Source of the DNA: Larix kaempferi
Lineage: Eukaryota > Streptophyta > Pinopsida > Pinales > Pinaceae
Direction: 5' to 3'
Length of the DNA stretch: 64,000 nucleotides
Assembly (NCBI GenBank): GCA_027924585.1
Contig: BSBM01000486.1
Span: 40,502,001-40,566,000 of the forward strand
Part shown: positions 46,240 through 58,460 of the stretch, in pieces
Layout: each line of letters opens with the position of its first letter
How positions within the stretch are numbered: the first letter of the stretch is position 1
Notes under the pieces: model-generated
What the model saw: only the letters and a program-made list of their open reading frames with translations
Told to the model about the DNA's origin: nothing
Databases searched by the model: none
Made by a program: the position numbers and the translations under genes

Positions 46240-46700
46240 GGGGGTTTAATGCCTCTACCTTTTTATCACTTAAGCCTTCGCATGTTTGCTTTGATGTATA
46301 GGTAGAGAAGACAATGAATAAACCCATATGGGTAAAATTTCTCGACCTACAATTAGAACTCGGGACATGTAAAATCATTATAAACATTGGAAATTTATTA
46401 GGAAGGACTGTCGTGGTGGACAAGCCACGCAAGACCAGTCTCTAGCTTCGATGGAAAATTTATTGGTTGGCATTGACATTAGAGTAGGTTTGTTTCATTC
46501 ATTTGAAGTTGTGATTGGAGACTTTATGCACATATAAACCCCAGATTACATAAATGTACCTTTCCGATGTGCAAATTTTCATAATTATGGTCATACACGT
46601 GGGACTATGACTTTCCTTTTGAAAGAAAAATTTGGCAAAGCAAAGAATCGGTGAGCTCGTCAAAGAACTGGCAAGTAAAAAATCCTATAAGAGATGACTA
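46240..46700 (+). pseudogene. LINE ORF1 (DUF4283-like nucleic-acid-binding protein)
   Basis: Conceptual reading gives WVKFLDLQLEL, IINIGNLLGRTV, DKPRKTSLAS and PFRCANFHNYGHTRGTMTF. These follow the plant L1 ORF1 pattern of an RRM-like DUF4283 domain followed by a CCHC knuckle, but the knuckle here has Asn and Thr in Cys positions. ORF1 would bind the LINE RNA. Frames change and stops interrupt. Confidence 0.7.
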
Positions 46701-47454
46701 AGCCACATAAAAGATGGGACAAAACCAAGGGATTAGTGATGGACAACAATAATCTCGAAAATAAGTGGAGACACCATTTATTAAGCACAACATGCTTGAC
46801 TTAGTGGTTGTGATATGGTGTTTTCTATGACTCTAAACTTAAGCTCACTGAAGGAACTAATGGTACATGAGAGTCACTGCATGTTGGTCAAGAAGACAAC
46901 AACCGACAAGAACATAGTCCAATCCTCCAGAAGATTCTACAAATAAAGATGGAAAAACATGTAATAAGTTGCAATAACCCTCTATTTAAAAGCCCCTATT
47001 ATTGCTTCAAAGGATCAGACTTCCTAGCTAACCCCATCTTAAAATTACAAATTATGAGGTTCTAGTGAGGGTGGGAATGGTGGTAAAAGTCAATAAATAT
47101 AACTGTAAGACACTTAATTGCTAAGAAGGGTTTTATAGTATCCATATTAAAGGATTTAAATCTCTTTCAAATGTACTAGGGTTCCATGAAGGTGGGGAAG
47201 GGAAGAACAAGGAAACAACTACTTCTCAAGGTGGAGATAATTACAATTTGAGACCAAAAAGACATAAAGGGATTGTATATGGGAAAGATTCAAGAGGTTT
47301 GGGAAAATACCGCTCGAATCATTATGGATTGAGCTCGATGGGTCCCAAATCTTGGATTCAACATGCAAAAGAGAAGGCAATAAAGGAAATACAACAAGGA
47401 CAAAAACACCCAATCATCAAGGTCCTTAACAAATCCCCCATTTTCATGTTTTAA

Positions 47455-48178
47455 AATGGAGGAATTGTACTAAAATACTAGGGGATTCAGTGGTCAACAT
47501 AAAAAATGGCCCTTAGAAGCCTCATCGAAGTTGAGAGACTTCATGTTATACTTTTACAAAAAACACGAGGAGGGTGAACCTTTAGTGGTCAAACTGAAGA
47601 GATTTATGGTGGGATAGAAGTTTATGCCCTATAATCCATTGGGTTATTGGGTAGTCCCACAATTGGATGGAATTGAAATTTGACCCTAACTAATTCTTAT
47701 GGTATATTATCAAGGCTATGCATGTTTTTTTCAATAAGATTTTGGGAACAACTCTAACTATATTGAATGTGTATGGACCTTATGGGGACAAATAGCCTTT
47801 TTGGGAAAATATCTTCAATCTTCAATGTGTTCAAGAAGGTAAGATGATCGGGGAGAGGGGGAGGGGGGGGTTTAAACTTCACTTTGAATAGGAATAGAAT
47901 TTTGGGCTCACCAACATGAGTGGAAAAACTAGTTGACCTCTTTATTTTTTATCTTGAATATGTTGGGCTTGTATATGTTGAACCCATCTCCATGGGCACT
48001 ACATGGAGGAATAGTAGAACAATAATTGAGGGGTTGTCAAAGATAATCAATCGGTTATTGATTTTAGATAGAGTATTGAAAGGGTTCGATAGTTACAGGT
48101 CCTAGATAGATCCTAGTAGATGCTCAGATCATTACCTTATTTATTTGGAGTTTGATCATAATAATCCAAAACTTAGAG
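47455..48178 (+). pseudogene. LINE APE-type endonuclease, degenerate
   Basis: Recognisable pieces include LNVYGPYGDK, a DLN-type region near 47870, a final GTTWRNSRTIIEGLSKIINRLLI segment (47990-48065), and SDHYLIYLEF (near 48125-48150), matching the conserved SDH near the end of the domain. The enzyme would nick target DNA. A G-rich run (47849-47870) lies inside. Stops and frame changes abolish function. Confidence 0.75.
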
Positions 48179-48594
48179 TGTAGAGATCCTTAACCCAAAA
48201 ATTGAATCATAAATTAGAGATGACCCTTGAAACTTCATAAATAAACACAAATACATGCACAAAAGAATGATCACAAGAATATGGAAATAAACATTAAGGT
48301 GGCGGTAACATCATCAATTCCTCCTTAAGGAAGGAATTACTCCACAAGTCACACTTGCTACAAAAAATTCATCCAACATATTTCAATACAATGATACTCA
48401 TGTATATTTGTACTTTCTCATGGGTAATCCTAGGAGGTTATGCCAACTACCCCTTATTATTATATTATTTCCTCTAACTACCTAGTGGGCCTACTTATCA
48501 CTCACCAACTACCAAGTGGGCCTATTCCATGATTATGGACACCTTGGGTACCTCCCTAGGTACACAATAGTATCCCCCCTAGGTGCATTACACA
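48179..48594 (-). mobile_element. Small solo LTR (416 bp) inside the LINE
   Basis: The coding thread of the LINE reads NPKLR before and APFKFN after this block, so it is an insertion. It runs TGTAGAGATCC...GCATTACACA; the minus strand begins TGTGTAATGCACC. The flanks are TAGAG and TAGCA, an imperfect 5-bp duplication that a two-base loss could explain. No coding sequence inside. Confidence 0.6.
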
Positions 48595-49029
48595 TAGCAC
48601 CTTTCAAGTTTAATTCAGGCTAGTTGGAGGAGGAAGAATTATAGATTTTGGTTAAAGAAACTTGGAATCCATATGATCCACCATTGGGAAACCCAATTTG
48701 TGAAAATTAGTTGTTTCATTTTGGACAATAAAGGAAAAAATGGCAAGTTGGGATAGGGAGAAACACACGAATCGGGACAAGGTACTTAAGGAAGTGGAAC
48801 AAGAATTATAGAAAGTGTACATGAATTATAGGAAGTGTACATAAGTAATGTAAGTGGATTTTTTAGTGATGAATAAATGAAGAGGACCAAAAGGTTTGAA
48901 GCAAGAAAATTGAAGCTTACGAGGGAAAGATAAATGAATGGAGGTTGAAGAGCAGGGCATCCTAGTTGGAACTGGGAGATCATAGAGATCATAATATATT
49001 TTTTTCATAAAACTGAAAATCACATTAAA

Positions 49030-50340
49030 AAAGTGTTAATACCATATGGGAAATGAGAAATGAGGTCATAGGTGAACACATCTTAATTTTTTAGGGGATT
49101 GTTGAATTGGGGTGAGATATTTTGAGAATGTGTACAATGAACCTAAGAGATATGATCTTGTAGAGATTATTAAGATAACATCCTATTTTTTAAAGTTGTT
49201 TTTAGAAGAATACAATTGATGGATGTGTGAACATTCATCCAAAGATGAGTTATTAAGTGTTATGGCATCCTTCCAAAACTTGGACAAAATCCTTGGACAC
49301 TATAGATGGACCATTGATTTCTACCTAGGATTCTTTGATTCACTTGGAGAAAATTTGTGTCAAGTGGTGGAGGAGGTTAGAACTACAAGCAAGGTACCAA
49401 TTTCCTTGAACCCTACAATTATTGTCCTAATTCTCAAAGTTGATCATTTTGATACTTTTGATCAATTCAGGCCAATATCCTTATGCAATTGTGTTTATAT
49501 AATATTGTTTCCAAAATATTGGGCATAATATTGAAAAGGTTTTTATCAAAATTTTATATCTCCTAGTCATTTTGGGTTTCTAGAGGATCATCAAATAAAT
49601 GAAGACATAGAGTCAGTAGAAGAAAGGCTTCACTTGATAAAATCCAAGTACATCCTTGCAATGGTAATAAAAATGGATATTTTCAAAGAATATGTTAGAG
49701 TGTGTTGATTACACTTGAGATTGCTTTTAATTCATATTGGATTTGATTTGTCTTTGGTCTACTGGGTCATGAGATGTGTAAACTCTACTACATATGCAGA
49801 TTTGATTAATGGATCAACTCCTTATTTTTCCCAACCCTCATGAGGATTAGGGAAAGGGTGCATGTTGCCTCATATCTATTTCTCTTAGTAGTCGAGGGTC
49901 TCAACAAGTCAATAATTGTAGCTAAGAACTCCAATTATTCAAGGGACCAAGATAGGGGTAAATGAGATGCTCACACATTTACTATTTGTTGATGATGCGC
50001 TACTCTTTTGTTATGACTTACTGGAAGAAGGAAGACAATTTCAAGAAAGTATCCACTTGTATAATTTTACAATAGGAATGGAGACTAATTTACAAAAGGT
50101 AGCTATTATTTTCAAACATTTAGTTGTCGTAGTCACTCGAAGATTAAGAGGTTTATTTAGCTTCAAATTTCTTGATTTTCAAGATGGGTTTACTCTAGAA
50201 CCAAATGGATATGCAAATAAGGGACTAGACATGGTTAATATGCAAGGTTGTGAAAATGATACAAATTTGGTGCAATTGGTGGCTATCAAGAGGGGGAAGA
50301 TTGGTATTAATAAAGTTTGTGCTTGAGGCCATACTCATAT
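49030..50340 (+). pseudogene. LINE reverse transcriptase
   Basis: The pieces follow L1 RT order: WTIDFYLGFFDSLGENLCQ, LNPTIIVLILKVDHFDTFDQ, RPISLCNCVY (49223-49528); GFLEDHQINEDIE, LAMVIKMDIFKEY, IGFDLSLVYW (about 49560-49780); then LTHLLFVDDALLF (49970-50010), the F-x-D-D catalytic loop with both aspartates. The enzyme would copy RNA at the nicked target. Stops and frameshifts separate the parts, so the frame at 49967-50326 is a fragment. Confidence 0.85.
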
Positions 50341-50849
50341 ATTGACATACCTCGGATTACATACCAAAAGGAATCCTAGAGAGAATAGAAAAAATAGCTT
50401 TAATTTTCTCTAGAGAGGTAGTTCAAATTCATCTAACACACACTTAGCAAAGTGGTAGACTATGGATAGGCAATAATATGAGAGATATTGGGCCATCAAG
50501 AACGTACATGATTTTGGTTTATCACTAACTGGAAATTAATCTAGAATATGATTACTAAGGGCATACTTTTGAGGAGGATTACCGTTTAAATATATATAGC
50601 TCCAAATACTTTAATATGCTGGATTAGAAGTGAGAGAAAAAACATAAATAATGTTTCCTATCAGTGAAAATCCTAAACAATGGCCTTTCCATTAATCAAA
50701 CCATATGTAGCTTGGAAGGTTGGTAATAGAACCCAAGTAAGGGTTGGATTTGATACCATCATGGGGTGTGGAATTCGAGTCTTTCTACTTGGTGATATAA
50801 ACTAATTCTTTCAAGATAGTGGACGATGCACACTAAATTTGTTTGGGCT

Positions 50850-52621
50850 TGTAATGTCCCTTTTTAAATTTTTTTATTAAAATGCCAAATTTTTCACTTT
50901 TCCCCCAATTTCGACCTTTGACTAGTTTTGATGCCTAGGTCCCAAATTTGCCCCAAATGATCCCAAATCTTCTGAGAAGGTCTGTGACTGACATTAGGAC
51001 TTGAATATGATGTTAATGGATGATATATGTCCACCAAAATACTTCTCCAAAATCTCGTAAGGATCTGGACCAAGTATGTAATTTTACTAGCAATTTGGGG
51101 TTCAAATCCCCTCAGGGTAAGTACTGAAAATAGCTTCCCAAATGCCTCCAAAACCACTCGAATTTTTGAACAGAGGTAGGGGATATCTCAAGGATGTTAT
51201 TAAGGTCCCAAATGCACCATTAATTAGTTATTAAGTCTTTTCCAACCCTCTCCCAAACAACAACAAAAACCATTAATTCAACCCTTGGGGAAATGGCACC
51301 AAATCTTTTCCAAATGTAAATAAACTGAGTATAATGACTTCAAATGCTCAAGTGCTGAATATGAAACTTGTAATACACATCAATGGAAGTCCATTCATCA
51401 CAAATATATTAGAGAAACATTCTTTTATTCGAAATCATCAGCATTATAATGGCATACATCAATGTAGTGGGGAAATGGTCATTGTTTGCTCATTAATCAT
51501 CATTTTTACATACAACCGCTCGGTATTTCTACCTGAAACTTTCTAAAGATGAAGAATAGAGTATATTAAAGTTATTACAATTAGAAATACATCATGATAA
51601 TCTTTCCCAAGGAGTACAATAGCTCACCAAAAACGCCCTCCCTCAAGGAGCAAGAATATGCCTTCAAAACTGGAAATGGTTGAGAGAAAGTGTTGCACTA
51701 AACAAAACCACAAGATGTCCTGTAGCTGATACCTGAAAATAAGAACTCCATTAAAGCTCCATGAAATAACTGAGTGGCCTCTCCAAACACCAACTTGGAT
51801 GGGAATCTTTCACCCTCGAAATTGTCCAAGGCAAGAAACTAGTCATCCACTAGCTCTCTCTTCACAAATGCAATTTTTCTCAAATGATCAAAATCCCTTC
51901 TCTTGAATTATCTCTTTATTTTATAAACATACTCATCCTTATAAGGTTCCCAAACCATCCATAGACTCAATCCAATTCAAATTAGGGTAAGGGCTCAAGA
52001 TTTTCCATGTGTCTCACCTTTCCTAGCCTTCCACCTTCCACCAATTCGAATGGGGGTCACTTTGGATTCTCCAACTCCCATGAGCACCCTCTTGGAGCCT
52101 ATTTTTGGGGCTGACATGTCATAATGGTCAGATGTCAGAGTTCAGATCTTCAATTTGTAATAGATGTCATAGATGCTCCACCATTGTTGTCATAGGGGCT
52201 AGGGAATCTAGCCCAAGTGTCCACAAGCTTCCAATTTGACTCTTCCTCTTCCATGGAGGTTACCAATACATCCCAATTCGACCTAAGATGCTCAATGACA
52301 TGTGTATGACTTACCAACTCACCCAATAGTGTTCACCTTCTCATGAATTCGAATTTGCAAGAGAGAGATGCCACGTGTCCTTGAAAAATCAAGCTAGTGT
52401 GGGTCCCACATCCTCCATATGTCTTCAAAACCACTTGCCACCTAGAATTTCTCTTGAATTTCTTTATTCAACCTATTTATTAAATACTTGAACCCTTCTA
52501 ATGTCTAAACATCATTTATTAGCTTCCTTATTGCAATTCCAAATGTGCCCATCCAACCTAGGAAACTAGTAGGATTGATGGGATTATCTTATTATGCAAT
52601 TATTTGAATGGGGACATTACA
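50850..52621. mobile_element. Solo LTR (1772 bp) inside the LINE
   Basis: The block starts TGTAATGTCCC and ends GGGGACATTACA, an 11-of-12 terminal inverted match. The LINE reads KFVWD before and DPLTIDIWHQGW after it, so the insertion split a codon region. The flanks GGGCT and GGATC are only partly alike. No pol and no internal LTR pair were seen. Its ends resemble those of the 2420-bp solo LTR (TGTAACGTCCCC), suggesting related families with unrelated interiors. The sequence includes long non-coding stretches such as 51334-51546 that I do not call as genes. Confidence 0.75.
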
Positions 52622-53822
52622 GGATCCCCTCACTATTGACATTTGGCATCAAGGTTGGATAAATGCATAGGAGTTAGGACCTTATGGTAATCAAGCTCAG
52701 ACCTGGCACTTATACCAAATAGAACTATGTAGAGCACACATCAAATTGAAAGAGGTAGATGATGAACTAGCATGGTCCAAGAATAAGGAAGGAGGATTTT
52801 ATACTACTAAACTAGGTTGTAAGACATTACAAAACCGTAATGAATAGTGGATTAAATGATAGTGGGATACTATTTGGAAGAAGGAAGAACTTCATTTGGA
52901 TAAGGCTCCCATGAAGTCAAGCCTATTCATGTGGATAGTATCAACAATCAAAGCTCTCACCTAGGAAATGTTTCATAAGAGGAAAAAGGAAGGACCAAGA
53001 AATTGTTAAATGCATAGACAAGGACTTGAAACAACGTCACACCTATTTTTAGAGTTTTAATCTTCACAACATATTTAGAAAGACTTGTCTCAATGGATGG
53101 GTGTAGACAACATTTGGAAGAAGGAATGCATAGATTAATGTTTCAGGGATTGGTATGAAAGAAGGGAGTTGAATACTTTTAGGTCACTTCCATGTATAGT
53201 GTGTTGGGGTATATGGATAATGCAATGCTATTTTATTGAGAACAAATTTGTTCCCATATTTTAGTTTTGTGCTCAATCTTGTGCTATTTATAACAATATC
53301 AAGCCTATAGTGAAAGTTTGACTCATTAGACAGGTGGGAGAAGTATTGATTGATAAAAATATCCCATGGGGATATTTTGTTGGAGCATGCTAGGGACCAT
53401 ATTCAACTTGTAGCATGGGGGCTATATTTCATTTTCAAAAAGTCATTCAATATAGTTTAAAGCCAACCTTAGAGGAAAAACTAACAATGATGGAGATGGC
53501 TCTCAAGTTTCTCTTGAAGATTGCACTAGATAAAGGAGTTTTATAGCTTCAAGTTTATGGTGACTAACTTTTAGTTATAAATGTTATGTTGAATCTACAT
53601 GCGATACATAATCTCAATATAATCCCTCTTGCATATTAGTTAAAGGTTAACTCAAATTTATTCATCTGGATCTCTTATATTCACGTCTATAGAGAATTCA
53701 ATACAAAGGCCAATGCTCTATCTTAATCTAGTTTAGCACTTCTTATATGTTTTGTTTATTTTGGAAGAGGTTTTAGAGGGTAATGTCACTAAATCCATAC
53801 AAGATATTTTGGAAAAAAAAAA
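52622..53822 (+). pseudogene. LINE zinc-binding RT domain and RNase H
   Basis: Conceptual reading gives DPLTIDIWHQGW, then ELAWSKNKEGGFYTTKLG, a zinc-like region, then RNase H: PWGYFVGAC, TMMEMALKFLLKIA, QVYGD, and SYIHVYREFNTKANALS near 53690. The catalytic Asp of the first strand is not visible (WGYFVGAC), while other sites are degraded. RNase H at the C-terminus is typical of plant L1s. An A-run at about 53812 closes the element. Confidence 0.75.
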
Positions 53823-56800
53823 GTTGTAATATGTTAAAGTATGGACATTGCCCTATGGGAGACATATAGGTTTTATAAGAATCTATGATAGAAGGTTTCT
53901 ATATATTAAAAGTGTGGAGTTTATGTTTATCACCTAGTTGAAAAGGCTCAAGATATATGTAATGTGCTTGAAGTGCTTGAAGAGAGTGTTTTTTGTTCTA
54001 AGATGGAATAAAAAATGTGTTTTTTTCCTTGGAAAAAAGAAAATCATATATTCCTATGAGCTCAAAGCAACTACAAAGGAAAAACTCTATTATAAATTAG
54101 TAAATGTTAGATATGCTACTGTGAAGCTACATATGAAGCATGCAAATATTTAACCTTTGCTAGTTAATAAAATAGTATATACCCATGTTCACTCTAGATG
54201 TATTAAGCATTGAGAGGGATAAAATCCCATTGAAATGTAAACATTTTCAATGGTTCAGAAATGTGAGGAAATGTTGTCATATCGAATCATTTGATCCCAT
54301 TTGAATCTTAATAATTTTTCTTTAAGATAAATCTAAAATGGTACGTGTAACTTTATTAAAGATGATTCACTCCATACTTCACCTCGATGTGTGTGTAACT
54401 TTATCAAAGAGGATTCATTCCATACTTCACCTTGGTTGAACCTATTAAACTATCTCTTTGTATGTAGTGCTCAGGTTGCCAAATTGCAAGAATGATTGTG
54501 TGAAGTACTCGTTAGTATGTTATAAAGAATGTTCAATTGAAATGCTAAATCTATATTCTAGACTCAAGTCGACACCTTGTTTTCATTTTAGTGCTTGATG
54601 AAGTGAGATTTATTCTTTAAGTGTTGTTTATGCTTTCAAGTACACACATTCCATCTCTTTGAGATTTTGATAATAGATAAGGATGAAGATATGGTTAAAT
54701 TACTTATAACATGTGGAAAAAGTATTAATATGATTCAATCCAATATTTAAAGTTTGTAATGGTTTGGTAGTCATATGACATACGTTTAGACTTTTGTTAG
54801 TGTTTAAACATAAAACTAGATAACATAGTTTCTAATATTGTTTCATTGATGATTGTAATATTATTTTGAAAAAAAAGCAAGGAGTAAACCACTTTGTGAC
54901 TCTCTCTATCTAATATAAATTTTAAAAAATTAAGGACTAAACGACTTTGTGACTCCCTCTTATTATTCTTTTAAATATTTTTGGAACATAACTATGTGTT
55001 TATGTGCTCCCAATGTTTTGTTTTTAAAACTTAAGATACATTTATGGTAATATGTTTAATTTTTAAAGGCATGCCTGGATAAGAAGATAATGGCAAGCCA
55101 TAGGTGGAAGGGGGCATTATTCAAGTTCTATAGCTTCAAATAATGCCATTTGAGAAAACGAAATTACGCATCATGTTCTAGTGGCATTATATGGGTGATA
55201 ATACTTGAAAGGTGTCATTTGTTATTGATTGTTATAATTTTTTTATGTGAACCAAACTTGAATTCATAGTTAATAATAAAAATTGTAATAGAGTTTGTTT
55301 TAATTATTAATGTTATAAAAAATTACATACCATTTCCATTTTAATATAAAAATGAGTCTTTTATGCAATTGTCATAATTATCACCTGGATTAACTTATGT
55401 CAAAACACCTAAAATCATAAGTAAAATAACAAAGTCTAAATCCAACCAAGTGATAGTGCCCATAGCTTGAAACATAGACAACTAAACCATAAATTTGATA
55501 GTAGGGGGCTCATGATCTGGGCCCAACTAGTAAGAACACAAGGACCCTCTAAAGGGAGGGCCCATTCATAATATTATTCATTCTCTATTCCATATAAATA
55601 TATCTTTAAATATCTTAAGGTACAAACTTTTGTTATGATGTAAATAGTTAAGATAAGGTTTTCACCTTTAAAAATTTGATCTCTTTTAATAGATTTGAAA
55701 GGGATGAAATCAAATTCTCTGAAGTATAATTTAATATATAAAATATTAAAATAAAGTTTTTATCAATAATAATTTAATCAATTTTAAAATTCAACAAAAT
55801 TATTAATATTATTTTAATAATTTTCATCTCATTAAAAAACCGTTAAAAACCCTAAACAAAGGTATTTTATAATCTCCCTCCCATCAAATACAACATATGT
55901 TTTTGAATATAATAAAATAAACCCAGCAAATATAAAAAATTTAAATACATCTTTTTGGGAAAATAAATCTATCGTAATACATGTCCTTAAACTTGTTCAT
56001 CAACTACAACTTTTATATTCTCACTTTACTTCGTGACCATTGTCTAATGCCAAAAAAATGTTCTTATATCTTTTTAATAAGAATAAATTATTGTTTTTTT
56101 TCCCTTTAGAAATAGGTTTAAAGTTTGAATACGATAAATTTTATTTTATAAAAAATAAAAAAATTTAACAATAAAACCAATGTATTTATTATTTGTTATT
56201 GAATTTAACCAACTCGAAGTCATCAGGCCTTTTGTCAAACTATCAAGTATTGATTACAAAATCTCAGAAAATTCGTTAGTATGAAAAAAATGGCATTGTT
56301 TTTGTAAGAGTAGAGTTGTAAAGAAAATGATAATGGAACTTAGTTTCTTGAATTACAAGAAAAGAACTAGCTATGTGGTTGTCACATATCATAAATAAAT
56401 AAAAAATAATTATATAAAGAAAAGAAAGAAAAAAAGGAATTTAGTTTTTTGAATTATACGAATTGAACAATCTATATGAACAAGCTATATGATGGTTACA
56501 CATTATAAAAAAATCTTGGATAAAAGAAAGAAATAATTGAAACTTATATATTTTTTGAAAATTTGTCATTATGAGAAAATGACATTTGCTTTTGTGAGAA
56601 TAGATATAACGAAATATGAAATGTATCTAATATTTCCTTGAACTATCACAAAATAAAGTTATGTGGTTGTCACACATCATCAACAAATATTTGATACAAG
56701 TAAAGGAAATAATTAAAAATATTTTTTTTTTAATTAATTGCAAAGCAACAACACGTTGCAATCATTTGAAGAATATTATCAATATATAAAGAAATCAATA

Positions 56801-56934
56801 ATTAATAATAATAGAAAATAATTTTTAATGTTTTTCACTAGGAAAAATTTTAAGGATCTAAAATTTTATTTAAGTGTAGAAACCTTGGGAAATCTTATTA
56901 ATTCTTAAATTTTCAACCATAAAATGTTGGGTGA
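53823..56934. other. AT-rich stretch, no gene recognised
   Basis: Only weak repeats were seen: a 48-bp pair with GTGTAACTTTATYAAAGA at 54345 and 54393, and a pair with AAACSACTTTGTGACTC near 54892 and 54940. The 71-codon frame 53938-54153 is low-complexity and I do not call it a gene. Confidence 0.45.
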
Positions 56935-57128
56935 TTTTTTTTTTTTTCAATGGAAAAAAAGTTGTACTACTGGTATTCATTAAGAACGAATCAAACAGTA
57001 CAATAATATAAATCTTATCCAGGTTTAAGTTCAAAATGATGCCAAAAAATCTGCATACTTAACTCATATTTTGATGGATCTCCCAAAAAAATCAAAATAC
57101 CAAATCACATAACTATATGTTCATCACA

Positions 57129-57587
57129 CTAATATTGTTCAAACAGATTGACTATGCTCATGTCACAACATTGATCCTGCATGAATTTTGTCCAGTAGAC
57201 AAAACCCATTGCGCCTCCATGAGCTTCCTTAGAAAGTGTATCAACAGTCATATTATATTGTCGGTAGATGTGTTCAAAAGATATGTCTTTGAAAATTTGT
57301 ATTTTTTCACGTACTCTGCGGCACCACTGATGTAAAGCAATGATATTTAGATTATATTCTTTGAGAGCCCATTTGATCATCACCCTGGAGTCACCAAATA
57401 CAGTCAGCAACTGTAGTCCCATAATGGCAGCAACAATAATAATACACCACAACCCAAGTAGCTCAGCTTTTGTGTTTGTTCCATTTCCACAATTCATCAT
57501 AAGTTTTAAGTAGTGATCTTTATTGATGTAGAGCACACCCCCAACAGCACAAGAGCCATCAATGGCCGAGCCATCAAAAAAACCCAC
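57129..57587 (-). pseudogene. LINE RNase H, catalytic residues intact
   Basis: A 152-codon frame holding a complete RNase H fold. The four catalytic acidic residues appear in the expected order: D in GFFDGSA, E in TKAELLGLW, D in VFGDSRVM and D in MTVDTLSKEA. RNase H would degrade RNA in the RNA-DNA hybrid. It is joined upstream (58460-57987) by one in-frame stop and a long broken region, so it is a piece of a fossil, yet its sequence is clean. Confidence 0.85.
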
Positions 57588-58460
57588 CAGTCAATGATAA
57601 GGAATAATGAAAGATCCAAGTTGTCTAGTGTTCTCCAGACTAGTACTAGAGTTGTAGTCTTTAATTAATGCCAATATACTATTGAAAGAGAAATAAATAT
57701 TGGGAGCTTTATCTTGAAATAGTGCCATATTCCTTACCCACCAGATACGCTAGGAGACCAAAGCTGGAAGATGTGGTAAGCTCCTACAATACTTCTGCCA
57801 TTTATAAACATTAGTCACAAAAATATCCAATTCCCAATTTTGTCCCAACTGTAGATGCGAAATGACCAGATGCCACAGAGATCTAGTAAATCCACAATCC
57901 ACCAAATTATGCTGAGTGGATTCAATGTTATTCTTGCAAATATAACAAATACTTGGGCCATCCCATCCTCTCTTAACTAGATTTTTTCAAGTCTTCAAAC
58001 TGCCCTGTAAGGCGTGCCACATAAAGCACTGTACCTTCACTGGTATTTTCCATTTCCAAATATACCACCAATTTGCAGGATATATACCACAATGGGAGAC
58101 AATTGCTTTGTATGCCAATTTTGCAGTAACATTGCCTGTAGCACTATTTTTTTCCCAAATGATGTTGTCATTCTCATATGATAGTCTACAACCAACATAA
58201 TTGAGTTTGTCAATGTAATGTTTCCATTCATTAGCCTCATTCCCATCCAGTCCCAATTCCATAGTAGAAATCCAGTATGTCTGAGAAGATCTATAATTCA
58301 CTCTTTTGATCTTATTGAGTGTGGCATAATCAAAGTGATGCAGAGTTTTGATGATCTCATCTGAAAGTATGTAATCTTCCTCCATACCCATAATTGGGTC
58401 AATCCCTACCAATATATTTTTGCCATTTCCTACCTTCCAGGATAGGTCACTTGCCAACAT
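57588..58460 (-). pseudogene. LINE zinc-binding RT domain
   Basis: The frame 58460-57987 reads WKVGNGKNILVGIDPIMGM, a zf-RVT-type start, then WWYIWKWKIPVKVQCFMWHALQG, before a stop. After the stop, the thread continues as RGWDGPSICYICKNNIESTQH (C-x2-C...H), the zinc-binding site. Some internal stops occur. Confidence 0.85.

Larger units (their letters stand above)
46240..53822 (+). mobile_element. L1-type LINE, plus strand, interrupted twice
   Basis: In order: ORF1 with a DUF4283-like domain, an APE-type endonuclease end, RT, the zinc-binding RT domain, and RNase H, ending in an A-run at about 53812-53822. The coding thread resumes across a 416-bp insertion (48179-48594) and a 1772-bp insertion (50850-52621), both with TG...CA ends. 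Many stops and frameshifts make it a fossil. The 5' boundary and target duplication were not found. Confidence 0.85.
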
